Below, one piece after another: positions 24,828 to 33,051 of a DNA stretch of 64,000 nucleotides. The first letter of the stretch is position 1, and every line of letters starts with the position of its first letter. The stretch is taken from the NCBI GenBank assembly GCA_903907865.1, contig CAIVPR010000008.1, forward strand, positions 1 to 64,000, read 5' to 3'. The position numbers and the translations under genes were made by a program. Source of the DNA: an uncultured Acidobacteriia bacterium (GTDB lineage Bacteria; Acidobacteriota; Terriglobia; Bryobacterales; Bryobacteraceae). The notes beneath the pieces were generated by a model, which was not told where the DNA came from, searched no databases, and saw nothing but the letters and a program-made list of their open reading frames with translations.

Positions 24828-27391
24828 CTGGAGGCCAACTGTCTGGACGCCACGGCGTGGGTGAAATAGACGCGGGTCAGCGTTTCGGAAAGCAGCAGCA
24901 GGTCCGCCAACAGCTTGGCTGTCAAGGTTTCGAGCGACTCCAGTTGCCCGCTCCCGTTGGCCTTGGTCAATTCGTGCGCCTCGGCCATCTGCACGGACGC
25001 CAGCAGGCCCAGAGTCAGCCGCACCTCGCGGGCATGGCCGGTGGTAGGGCGGCTCTCCGGCAATTCCGCGACCTGTTCGCGCAGCCGGGCCAACTGGAAG
25101 GCCACTGAACGCGGATTGCCCTCGTCCAAGAGCAACAGGTCCAGCACCAAGTCCCGTTGCATTGAGTTCAGATAACGCGAACGGTATGTGAGCGTGCTGT
25201 CGGCCACTTCGAGGACGGCCGCGAGCGCGTGTTCGTTCACAAGTTCTTCGAATCCGAGGCCGTTGCGAACCAGTTGCACCGTCTGGTGGGCGCGCTCCAA
25301 TCGGCGCCCCATGTCGAGGAAGCGCCAGCCATTGCCGCGCGTCATATTTTCCGAGATCAGGCCGCTGAAGGCCGAGAGCGAGATCAAGGTATGGTTCAGC
25401 AGGTTCTGCGCCCAACTGACCAGCAGGGGCCCATCGGGTGGATCCGCCAGGAACTGCATTTCCAGCTGTTTGAGGACGCGCCAGGAGTCCGCCGAAATGA
25501 CGTCGCGCAGCAGCCACGCGAGGCGTTGGACCTCCTTCAAGGCGATCCGCAGCCCGTAGCGCGTGTCCTCGCCGCACACCATGTCGAGCACTTCCCGCTC
25601 CAGCAGTTCGGCACGTTCGGCAGGCTTGACGCGCGACCATTCGGCCTCGGTGATGGCCTTGCCGTCTTCATGTTGCAGCCAGCCGCCGCCGGTCAAGACG
25701 CGCCAGCAGACGGAAATAGCGCCCACACCGGCCGGATCGGGGTCGTGGTAGAGCCGTGGCGGCACGGCACGGGCTGTCCGGACGACCATCTCCAGCCGTT
25801 CCATGTATCGTCCGAGCCAGAAGAGGTTGTCGGCAACGCGGCTGGGGAGGTCGAAGGTTGCACGGCTGACCTGAAGGGGGGTGGACGAGGTTCGCAGCAG
25901 GCTGAAGGCCGGTTCCGGATTGTCAGCCAGCACCCAGGTGTCCTTGCTGCCGCCGCCGTGCTGCATCGAGACGACCAAGCTGTCGATCGACGACGTGATA
26001 CGGGTTAAGCCGCCCGGCATCACGGTGTAGGACCCGTTGGAGGCCACGGCAAATACGCGCAACACCAAATGCCGGGCGTCGAGGTGCCCCTCGGAGGCAG
26101 CGGGCGTCATGGAAAGGGCCACTTGCTCCTGAGCCACGTAGGCGTTCGGGTTGGCCTCGATCTTTTCAAGCAATTTCTTCCGCTCCCCGGCGCTCAGGGA
26201 GGCCCCGAAAACCGGCTCGAACTGCACGGCGCGCGAGGCGGGCTTGATAACCAAGGTCGAAAGGTGTTCGGCCACCCACTTGCGGGCGGCCGCGTCGCCG
26301 CACCACCAAGTGGCGATGTTCGGCATCTTCAGGTCTTCGCCCAACACGTGCTTTGCGAGGGCCGGCAGGAATGCCGAATATGCAGAGGACTCCAAGACCC
26401 CCGAACCGAGGCTGTTGGCGATCGCCACGTTGCCCGCCCAAGCGGCTTCGACCAAGCCCGCGACACCGAGCATGGAGTCCGGGCGCAGGGCCAACGGGTC
26501 GCACCAAGCGTCGTCCTGTCGGCGGACAATCACGTCCACCGGCAGAAGGCCGCCCAGCGTTTTCAGGAAGACGCGGTTGTGCCGTACCGTGAGGTCACCG
26601 CCCTCGACCAGCGTGTAACCCAGATACCGCGCCAGGAAGGCGTGCTCGAAGTAGGTTTCGTTGTAAGGACCGGGCGTTAGGAGGACGACGCGGGGGTTCT
26701 CCACCCTCGGTGCCAGCGCCCGCATCGACGTCCGGTAGGCCTGAAAAAATGAAGCCAATCGCCGGACGTTCTCCGATCCAAAGACTTCCGGCAGCACCCG
26801 CAGCGAGACCAGACGGTTTTCGAGCGCGTAACCGGCACCTGACGGTGCCTGGGTGCGGTCAGCTAAGACCCACCACCGGCCGTCGGGCGACCGGGCGATA
26901 TCCGCCGCGTAGTTGTGGAGCCAAACGCCATTCGGCACCGGCAGATTGCGGCAGGCGCGGAAATAGTTCGGGTGTTCCAGCACCAGGGCGGGGGGAACGC
27001 GCTTGTCGCGGACGATGCGCTGCGGTCCGTAGAGATCGCAGAGAATGCTGTTGAGCAGGACCGCCCGTTGGGTGATGGCGGCCTCGATCTCGGCCCATTC
27101 GCCGTTTTCAATCAGGAATGGAACGGGGTCGACGGGCCATGGACGCTCGGTGCTGCGGGGGTCGCCGTAAACGTTGTACGTGACGCCGTTGTCGCGGATG
27201 AGGCGGCGGCCTTCCTGCCAGCGTTCATCCAAGCCTTCGGGACCGATGCGGTTCAGCGCGTCGACAAGTCCGGTCCAGTGCGGGCGGCGGGTGCCGTCCG
27301 GGGCGAGCATCTCATCGTGAAAACCCGCAACGGGGCTATATTCCCAACCGGGGAGGAGACATGGCTCGGGCTCCGCTGGAGTCCTCGTCAT
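24824..27391 (-). CDS. Circularly permuted ATP-grasp plus alpha-E domain fusion
   Basis: The protein is 855 residues. The first 480 residues are the circularly permuted ATP-grasp type 2 ligase (RRLIRDNGVTYNVYGDP, PRVVLLTPGPYNETYFEH, AIANSLGSGVLESSAYSAFL, LVIKPASRAVQFEPVFG). From about residue 514 an all-helical alpha-E domain follows (SRVADNLFWLGRYMERLEMV, NGWRFLDMGRRLERAHQTV). In many genomes these are two genes; here they are one. ATP-grasp enzymes form amide bonds, and this family is predicted to make a peptide-like tag or metabolite. It heads a minus-strand operon with the two transglutaminases. Confidence 0.9.
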   Translation of the reverse strand: MTRTPAEPEPCLLPGWEYSPVAGFHDEMLAPDGTRRPHWTGLVDALNRIGPEGLDERWQEGRRLIRDNGVTYNVYGDPRSTERPWPVDPVPFLIENGEWAEIEAAITQRAVLLNSILCDLYGPQRIVRDKRVPPALVLEHPNYFRACRNLPVPNGVWLHNYAADIARSPDGRWWVLADRTQAPSGAGYALENRLVSLRVLPEVFGSENVRRLASFFQAYRTSMRALAPRVENPRVVLLTPGPYNETYFEHAFLARYLGYTLVEGGDLTVRHNRVFLKTLGGLLPVDVIVRRQDDAWCDPLALRPDSMLGVAGLVEAAWAGNVAIANSLGSGVLESSAYSAFLPALAKHVLGEDLKMPNIATWWCGDAAARKWVAEHLSTLVIKPASRAVQFEPVFGASLSAGERKKLLEKIEANPNAYVAQEQVALSMTPAASEGHLDARHLVLRVFAVASNGSYTVMPGGLTRITSSIDSLVVSMQHGGGSKDTWVLADNPEPAFSLLRTSSTPLQVSRATFDLPSRVADNLFWLGRYMERLEMVVRTARAVPPRLYHDPDPAGVGAISVCWRVLTGGGWLQHEDGKAITEAEWSRVKPAERAELLEREVLDMVCGEDTRYGLRIALKEVQRLAWLLRDVISADSWRVLKQLEMQFLADPPDGPLLVSWAQNLLNHTLISLSAFSGLISENMTRGNGWRFLDMGRRLERAHQTVQLVRNGLGFEELVNEHALAAVLEVADSTLTYRSRYLNSMQRDLVLDLLLLDEGNPRSVAFQLARLREQVAELPESRPTTGHAREVRLTLGLLASVQMAEAHELTKANGSGQLESLETLTAKLLADLLLLSETLTRVYFTHAVASRQLASR

Positions 27392-27516
27392 TCTTTCCTG
27401 CCCATTGGCCTATGCACCACTCCAGTTTACGACGAGCGAGTATTCCTGCCCCGGCCATGGGAACAAAGTTGAAACAAAACGTGGTGCCGTTCGCTACGGC
27501 AAATGCGCCAAGATTG

Positions 27517-27906
27517 CTATTTCGAGTCGCCTTCGGTCTCACCGCGGCGGAGGTAGGCGTCGGTCTTCTGGAGCCAGTCGTGGCGGATGGGGGAGAAAAT
27601 GTCGAGGTCCAGGCAGTCTTCAACGGCGACCGCGCGGTGGGGCACCCAAGACGGGATCACGAGGACTTCGCCTGCGTGGACGGTCACTTCCTTGACTCCC
27701 GTGTCGAAATGCAGTTCGAACTTGAGCGCGCCTTCCATGATGTAGGTGATCTGTTCGCTCTCGTGGTTGTGGAGCGGGACAACGCCGTCCTTCTTGATGA
27801 AAACCTGCGCGACCATGCCCTTTTCGCCGGAGACGAGCTTGCGGGATATCACGTCGCTCATCGTTTCGAGCGGGATGTCGGCCCAACTTGTGTACTGGAA
27901 GTCCAT
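27517..27906 (-). CDS. Small cupin-domain protein
   Basis: The protein is 129 residues with a single cupin barrel: motif 1 VPLHNHESEQITYIMEGALK (His-x-His and Glu metal ligands) and motif 2 GEVLVIPSWVPHRAVAVED (His). The start at ATG 27906 is chosen because the cupin fold begins there; there is no clear Shine-Dalgarno. It is divergent from the acetyltransferase gene, with only 38 bases between the two start codons, so both promoters must sit in or overlap those genes. Substrate unknown. Confidence 0.8.
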   Translation of the reverse strand: MDFQYTSWADIPLETMSDVISRKLVSGEKGMVAQVFIKKDGVVPLHNHESEQITYIMEGALKFELHFDTGVKEVTVHAGEVLVIPSWVPHRAVAVEDCLDLDIFSPIRHDWLQKTDAYLRRGETEGDSK

Positions 27907-27944
27907 GGGGGGATTGTACAATTGCGGCAACGGTCTTGTCCCCT

Positions 27945-28436
27945 ATGCCAATACGCCCCGCTGTTGATGACGACCAAGAGGCCATTTGGGAAATCCTCGA
28001 GCCTGTGATCCGGGCGGGCGAAACCTACGCTTTGCCGCGCGATCTGAGTCGGGCTGATGCGCTGGCGTATTGGCTGGGTGCCGACAGGACGACGTTCGTC
28101 GCGGTCGAGGATGGGGTTGTAGTTGGGACGTATTTCCTGCGGGCGAATCAGTTGGGCGGTGGTTCCCACGTGGCGAACTGCGGGTATGCCACGGGGATGG
28201 CTGCGCAGGGGCGCGGCGTGGCGCGGCGGATGTGCCTGCACTCGCTGGATTACGCGCGGGAAGCCGGGTTCCGGGCGATGCAGTTCAACTTTGTGGTCTC
28301 GACCAACCACCGGGCCGTGGGACTCTGGGAGAGTCTCGGATTTGAAACGGTCGGGCGGTTGCCCGGCGCGTTTCTCCATCCGGTCCACGGCGCGGTGGAC
28401 GCGTTGGTCATGTTTCGGCGTCTGGCCGACGCCTGA
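27945..28436 (+). CDS. GNAT N-acetyltransferase
   Basis: The protein is 163 residues. The N-terminus (MPIRPAVDDDQEAIWEILEP) and the acetyl-CoA loop (YATGMAAQGRGVARRMCLHS, the R/Q-x-x-G-x-G/A motif) identify a GNAT fold. FNFVVSTNHRAVGLWESLGF is motif B with the catalytic-region Asn/Trp pair. It resembles small-molecule acetyltransferases of the phosphinothricin/amine type. The start is the ATG at 27945, opposite the cupin gene. It converges with the transaldolase gene 10 bases away. Confidence 0.85.
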   Translation: MPIRPAVDDDQEAIWEILEPVIRAGETYALPRDLSRADALAYWLGADRTTFVAVEDGVVVGTYFLRANQLGGGSHVANCGYATGMAAQGRGVARRMCLHSLDYAREAGFRAMQFNFVVSTNHRAVGLWESLGFETVGRLPGAFLHPVHGAVDALVMFRRLADA

Positions 28437-28446
28437 CGACTTGCAG

Positions 28447-29436
28447 CTAGGCTGCGGATTCGAGTTCGCCGATGCGCTTGACCAGCAGCGCCTCGAGGTT
28501 TTCCAAGGCCTTGGTGAAGCCGGAAATACCTTCGGCCAGCTTGTCGGTCGACATGCGGTCGGCGGCGTGCATGGTGTCGAAGGTTGCCCGGTCCATCGGG
28601 ATGCGCTGGATGTCCAAGGTTTTGGCGGCCTCGGGGTCAAGCTTACGGGGCAGGTCGGCCTCGGTCGAATCGAGTTGGGCCAGCAGAGCCGGAGAAATCG
28701 TCAGCAGATCGCAGCCCGCCAGTTCGGTGATTTCGCCAATGTTGCGGAAGCTCGCGCCCATGACCTCGGTCTTGTAGCCGAACTTCTTGTAGTAGTTGTA
28801 GACGCGTTGGACGGAGTGCACGCCTGGATCGTCGGCCGGGGCGTAGTCGAGGCCGGTGTCCTTCTTGTACCAGTCGAGGATGCGTCCGACAAACGGCGAA
28901 ATCAGGGTGATGCCGGCTTCGGCGCAGGCGATAGCCTGGTGCAGGCCGAACAACAGCGTCAAGTTGCAGTGGATGCCCTCGCGCTCCAGGATTTCCCCTG
29001 CGCGGATGCCTTCCCACGTGGAGGCGATCTTGATCAGGATGCGCTCGCGGGAGATTCCGGCGGCTTCATACTGGGCGATGATGGAGCGGCCTTTTTCAAC
29101 GGTGGCCTGGGTGTCAAAAGACAGACGGGCGTCGACTTCGGTCGAAACGCGCTTGGGAACGATCTTCAGAATGCGCTTGCCGAATTCGACCGCCAGGCGC
29201 TCGAAGGCGAGGTTGGCGACCTTCGACGGTTCCGCGGAGGCGCCGAGTTCGGTGCGCGCGGCTAGCAGGGTCTGGTCTACGATTTCGCGGTACTTCGGCA
29301 TTTCGGCCGCCGCGGTGATGAGGGAGGGGTTGGTCGTGGCGTCGCGGGGCTGGAACTTCTCGATGGCCTCGATGTCCCCGGTATCGGCCACTACGACCGT
29401 CATGTCGCGAAGTTGCTGCAGAAGGGTTCTGGACAT
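28447..29436 (-). CDS. tal: Transaldolase
   Basis: The protein is 329 residues, close to the length of the TalB-type subclass. Motifs are [13 protein letters not shown] near residue 33, the Schiff-base Lys136 in [36 protein letters not shown] and [12 protein letters not shown]. It transfers the dihydroxyacetone unit between sedoheptulose 7-phosphate and glyceraldehyde 3-phosphate in the non-oxidative pentose phosphate pathway. No other pathway gene is adjacent. It is the last conserved gene before an accessory block with decayed TA genes and the TIR operon. Confidence 0.95.
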   Translation of the reverse strand: MSRTLLQQLRDMTVVVADTGDIEAIEKFQPRDATTNPSLITAAAEMPKYREIVDQTLLAARTELGASAEPSKVANLAFERLAVEFGKRILKIVPKRVSTEVDARLSFDTQATVEKGRSIIAQYEAAGISRERILIKIASTWEGIRAGEILEREGIHCNLTLLFGLHQAIACAEAGITLISPFVGRILDWYKKDTGLDYAPADDPGVHSVQRVYNYYKKFGYKTEVMGASFRNIGEITELAGCDLLTISPALLAQLDSTEADLPRKLDPEAAKTLDIQRIPMDRATFDTMHAADRMSTDKLAEGISGFTKALENLEALLVKRIGELESAA

Positions 29437-29788
29437 TGGTATCTCTCTATTGATGATCTCGCACGGCTGCCGGTCTCAGGAGATCGGGCTCACAGGGATA
29501 CAGCCGGGTTCGGGGCGGCGAGTGGGATTTGGTGGGGTTGTAGAGGTAAGCTGAGGGGCAAAACAAGGGGGAAATACTCTGGAGGGAGGTTTTCTCGCCG
29601 TCACCCGAACCACTGTCAATGCGCTGCACGCATTCCTATAAAGCAATCGGGCCACCAAAAGGCGGGCCTTCATTTTCAACATCTTGCAGACATCACTGAC
29701 GCCCACCTAGTGCAGGAACGGGATGGGGTGTTTCAGGAGGGGACGGAAAATTCCGATTTCGGACGTGGCTGGAAGTCAGCGGAAGGGC
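29437..29788. other. Intergenic, no gene recognised
   Basis: The 350 bases upstream of transaldolase hold only short frames without family resemblance or ribosome binding sites. The presumed tal promoter must be here, but I cannot point to a convincing -35/-10 pair. The right end merges into decayed DUF5615 sequence. Confidence 0.4.
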
Positions 29789-29896
29789 ATTGACAGACTC
29801 CGTGACCTCGTGGCCAACCAGTGACTTGGCGATCCCGCTGGGTGTTCCGTGATCAAGCAGGATCCATGGGACGCCGTCATTTTGTCGAAGGCGCAT
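29789..29896 (-). pseudogene. Decayed DUF5615 toxin gene, N-terminal part
   Basis: The minus strand reads VPWILLDHGTPSGIAKSL then VGHEVTES, the usual first strand and helix of DUF5615 PIN-like proteins (ILLDHGTPSGIA). After about 30 residues the similarity stops and the frame runs into unrelated sequence ending near PSPPETPHPVP. It follows a broken DUF433 gene in the normal antitoxin-toxin order. This is a remnant, not a functional toxin. Confidence 0.65.
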
Positions 29897-30060
29897 TGAG
29901 GCTGCGGGCCGCAATTCCAGTACCGCTTGCGCTTGGGCGCGGGTCAAATGGAACTGTTCGTGATCTCTTCAATATCCAATCCGACGCTCAGGTTTTCAAA
30001 CACCGCTGAAACGGGCATGCCGGTGTCTTTGAACACCTACTCGCTGTGACGGCGGTCGGG
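29897..30060 (-). pseudogene. Decayed DUF433 antitoxin gene
   Basis: The minus strand reads VFKDTGMPVSAVFENLSVGL then DIEEITNSSI, the DUF433 core. A TAG sits just before it (30037-30039), and a TGA at 29944-29946 interrupts it. The similarity resumes in the next frame as LTRAQAQAVLELRPAAS, the family's final helix. So the gene carries at least one nonsense codon and one frameshift. It belongs with the DUF5615 remnant downstream and is related in type to the intact pair at 23.2-23.8 kb. Confidence 0.7.
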
Positions 30061-30130
30061 TACGCTCTCGACCGCCGGGCAATCGGCCTAATTCATAGTG
30101 GCCTTTGGCATAGGCCCTTTCCAGCGCTCT

Positions 30131-31345
30131 TCACTTTCCAGACAGTTTGGCGGCCCTGAAGTCCTTGACGATCCTTGTGAAATCGCTGCAAACAATCGCC
30201 AAATCCCGCAGGTCTTTGACGTGCGAGTAATCGATCTGGTCCTTCGCCTTTCCGCCGGGTGCTGACTCCGAAAGCATCCGCTGCCTGATGTCGATCAATC
30301 CGTTCATCAAATCCGATTGATATTCTGCGGCCTTTGCCTCATCCATCTTGCCGCGCTCCTGCGGCGGAGCCATTTTGCGACGGGTATTCCACAACTGCAT
30401 CATCGAAGTACAGGCTTGCAGCTTGACGTTGCCCTCTGTTGTTAGTGGGTTCATGGCCCAAGCTACGGCACGTGTCCCCCTCATGTTGGTGCCGCCACCC
30501 ATCATCTGGGCCATCGCGGAACTTAGGTCTGGCCCCGGTGGCGCGGGCGGTTTGCCGCCAAGGATTTCCTTCGCCTGCGCAGCATGGCTGCCATTCGGAT
30601 CTAGAACCAAGTACTTTTGCAGGGCATCGTTGACATCGTCAGCCGAGAACTCTATCGCCGTGCAGGTGGACTTGTACTTTGACGCCAAAAGGGCGTATTG
30701 GAACTGTGCCTCCGCATTTTCGGGATCCGACTGGCGGGCCCTCTTGAAGTACGCACTCGCGGCGCAGGGCTGGCCCATGTCAAGCATGAACATCCCGTTG
30801 TCGAAATCGGTCTTGCTCAAACCCTTCGCAACGTTGGCGAAGTCCAAGCGAGCCAAGTCATCCCCCAGCACCCCGCCCAAGGCGTCCTTTGTCCGACCGC
30901 CCGTTGCGGGATTTCGGGTCTGCTCGTCGAGGGACTTCTGAATCTCCTCGAGTTTTTGGTTCAGAGCTGAAATGTCCTTGCCTGCCCGAGACGCGTCGTG
31001 CCTACCGGCAGCTTCCAAGAACTTCGCGAGGCTCGTAGCCAAGACATCATCCTTATTCTGGACGAGACCTGCAATCTTATTTATCGTCAGAGTTAGGATA
31101 CGCAGGTCCCTTTGCATTGCCGCGTTTTGTTTGGCCAACCCATTCATTGTTTGAAGCCCTTTGGCAAGATCCGGCGCCAGGGCTTCGATATTCGAGCACG
31201 CAACCAATTGGCCGTTTGGCCCGTTGGCCATAATGATCTGCTGTTTTGGGCACCCTTTGTCGGACTGCGCGATTGCCACTCCGTTGAGGCACATGCAGAC
31301 TGCTGCCACCCACGCTAACCGAGAGTATTGAAGGCGGACTGTCAT
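30131..31345 (-). CDS. Secreted coiled-coil/TPR-like protein paired with a TIR protein
   Basis: The protein is 404 residues and I do not recognise a named family. A signal peptide (RLAWVAAVCMCLNGVAIAQ) precedes a helical, probably coiled-coil region (about 55-150, LAKGLQTMNGLAKQNAAMQR, LNQKLEEIQKSLDEQT). A TPR-like segment follows (about 180-265, DMGQPCAASAYFKRARQSDP, EAQFQYALLASKY), and then a Met/Gly-rich loop (MAQMMGGGTNMRG) and a helical C-terminus. The ATG at 31345 overlaps the stop of the TIR gene (TGATG); GTG 31348 is an alternative. The overlap implies the two proteins act together, this one in the periplasm, where the TIR protein's C-terminal domain also lies. Confidence 0.65.
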   Translation of the reverse strand: MTVRLQYSRLAWVAAVCMCLNGVAIAQSDKGCPKQQIIMANGPNGQLVACSNIEALAPDLAKGLQTMNGLAKQNAAMQRDLRILTLTINKIAGLVQNKDDVLATSLAKFLEAAGRHDASRAGKDISALNQKLEEIQKSLDEQTRNPATGGRTKDALGGVLGDDLARLDFANVAKGLSKTDFDNGMFMLDMGQPCAASAYFKRARQSDPENAEAQFQYALLASKYKSTCTAIEFSADDVNDALQKYLVLDPNGSHAAQAKEILGGKPPAPPGPDLSSAMAQMMGGGTNMRGTRAVAWAMNPLTTEGNVKLQACTSMMQLWNTRRKMAPPQERGKMDEAKAAEYQSDLMNGLIDIRQRMLSESAPGGKAKDQIDYSHVKDLRDLAIVCSDFTRIVKDFRAAKLSGK

Positions 31346-32370
31346 CACTTTGCAACCTTTCCGAGTGTCGACTCACCACAAACCGACCCATCCTCAGACT
31401 TCACCGAAACGGAGGCCGCTTTGATTAAGCCTAGTGTATCAGACTTTTCCGGTGTCACATGCCAAACTTGAGTGACGCGAAATCTAGAGCGACTGTCCTC
31501 GCGGGGCGGCAGTATTAGGCAGGTAGTGATCGAGTCCGAGATCGAACGAGCCCCGACGTGAAGTGTCTGGGATGCGAGCGCGTCCGGGGCAAACTGGGAC
31601 GTGAGGTCGCCGCGGTCGGAGTCCCGGATCGTCGCACCGTCGAGCAGCAGTTGAACGTTCCTGAACCGAACGTCAGGGGCATATAGGTAGACCCAGACCG
31701 TGAGACTGGTCTCGCCTCGACGCAAGGTCACGTCAATACCCGGAGCGAGGTCGACGTACCCCAGAGCCATAAACGAAGAGTTCCGGTCTTTCTCGACCAC
31801 CCTCATGTGCGTGTTCCACGCAGCATACAAGATGATGGCGGCAACGATCACAGCCAAGAAGCTGCCGCCGACGGTTGTAAGGAAGGCGTCACGATGGTAT
31901 CGGAGCCGCCGCCACCGAGAAGGCGCAACTGTAACCTGCTCCCAATTTGGATCGTTTCGGGCCGCAGCGGTCACCAGTGGCAGCGTACCGTCCAGCCCGG
32001 CGCGGGAACTGACCACCCACTGGAGATTGCCGATGTAGTAGGCAATGCCTCTCGAAATGCTAGCGGCCTCGTCGAGCACGACCGGCAAGAGGCGCTTCCG
32101 ATTTCTGACGGCAGCGTCCAGTTCCTTGGGGACATGGTCCGATGCATTCGTTCGCGACGAGACAACCACCAAGACAACTTCGGTTGTTTCGATTGCGAGG
32201 GCAATCTCGTCGGCCCATGGGGTTCCGGCCCGGGTCGAGACATCTCGAGGGGCAATCCAACATTTCAGGCCCTCCCCTTCGAGATACTCACAGACTCGGA
32301 ACGCGACCGCCGCGTCGGGGGTCGCGTATGAGATGAATACCTGCGGCTGCGTTAGTGTCGCGTCGGGCAC
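31345..32370 (-). CDS. Membrane-anchored TIR-domain protein
   Basis: The protein is 341 residues. The N-terminal TIR domain (about 9-140) shows QVFISYATPDAAVAFRVCEY, KCWIAPRDV, and TPWADEIALAIETTEVVLVV with Glu55 at the position of the NADase glutamate in bacterial TIRs. Next is KELDAAVRNRKRLLPVVLD. One membrane helix follows (about 163-184, FLTTVGGSFLAVIVAAIILY), and then an extracytoplasmic beta-rich domain of 155 residues (LRRGETSLTVWVYLYAPDV). TIR domains hydrolyse NAD+ or signal in anti-phage defence, but TIRs with a periplasmic sensor-like domain are less well known. It is cotranscribed with a secreted helical protein. Confidence 0.82.
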   Translation of the reverse strand: MPDATLTQPQVFISYATPDAAVAFRVCEYLEGEGLKCWIAPRDVSTRAGTPWADEIALAIETTEVVLVVVSSRTNASDHVPKELDAAVRNRKRLLPVVLDEAASISRGIAYYIGNLQWVVSSRAGLDGTLPLVTAAARNDPNWEQVTVAPSRWRRLRYHRDAFLTTVGGSFLAVIVAAIILYAAWNTHMRVVEKDRNSSFMALGYVDLAPGIDVTLRRGETSLTVWVYLYAPDVRFRNVQLLLDGATIRDSDRGDLTSQFAPDALASQTLHVGARSISDSITTCLILPPREDSRSRFRVTQVWHVTPEKSDTLGLIKAASVSVKSEDGSVCGESTLGKVAK

Positions 32371-32445
32371 CGGTTCCCTCCACCTTCAACTCCTCGATCC
32401 GAGTGCTCGAGTTCGAAGCGCAGCCAAGGCCGCCGCGACCAAGTA

Positions 32446-33003
32446 CTACGCGCGTTCCGAGTACGTGCCTTCGGAGGTGTTGACCCGGATCTTTTCGCCT
32501 TCGACGATGAACGCCGGGACCTGCACGACCAACCCCGTCTCCATCTTCGCGGGCTTGCCCACGTTGGAAACGGTTGCGCCCTTCAGACTGGGCTCGGTCT
32601 CAACCACCAGCAGATCCACCGCCGCGGGCAGTTCCACCGACATCGGCTTGCCCTCGTAGAACTCCACGTGCACCTTGAGTTCCGGGATCAGGTAGTAGAT
32701 CGCGTCGCCCAGCAGATCCTTCGTCAAGTGAATCTGCTCGAAGTTCTCGGTGTTCATGAAGTAGTAGTACTCTCCGTCGTCGTAGAGGTACTCCATTTCG
32801 ATTTCCTCCATGATGGCCTTTTCGACCTTGTCTTCGGAGGAGAAGCGGTGTTCCATCATCGAACCGGTCCGGAGGCTGCGCATCCGGACCTGCACGAAGC
32901 CGCGAAGGTTGCCGGGCGTGCGGTGGGTCATGCTGAACACCGAGTAGAGCTCGTTGTTGAACTTCACGACCATTCCAGGCCGCATTTTGGTAGCTGATAG
33001 CAT
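32446..33003 (-). CDS. efp: Translation elongation factor P
   Basis: The protein is 185 residues with the three EF-P beta-barrel domains: MLSATKMRPGMVVKFNNELY, the OB-type middle domain VELPAAVDLLVVETEPS, and the C-terminal VVQVPAFIVEGEKIRVNTSE. EF-P relieves stalling at polyproline. The modification loop reads HRTPGNLRGF; the position equal to Lys34 of E. coli EF-P is Asn32, with Arg34 two residues later. So neither the lysyl nor the standard arginine-rhamnosyl site is at the tip. No modification enzyme gene is nearby. Confidence 0.93.
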   Translation of the reverse strand: MLSATKMRPGMVVKFNNELYSVFSMTHRTPGNLRGFVQVRMRSLRTGSMMEHRFSSEDKVEKAIMEEIEMEYLYDDGEYYYFMNTENFEQIHLTKDLLGDAIYYLIPELKVHVEFYEGKPMSVELPAAVDLLVVETEPSLKGATVSNVGKPAKMETGLVVQVPAFIVEGEKIRVNTSEGTYSERA

Positions 33004-33051
33004 TCGAAACCTCCATTGTAGCCCACTGGCCCCGGCCTGCTGGCCGGTAGA

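Noticed and set aside
29693-29947. An 84-codon minus-strand frame next to transaldolase
   Set aside because: It fuses the end of a broken DUF433 gene to the start of a broken DUF5615 gene in one frame and then runs into unrelated sequence; it is decay, not a gene.
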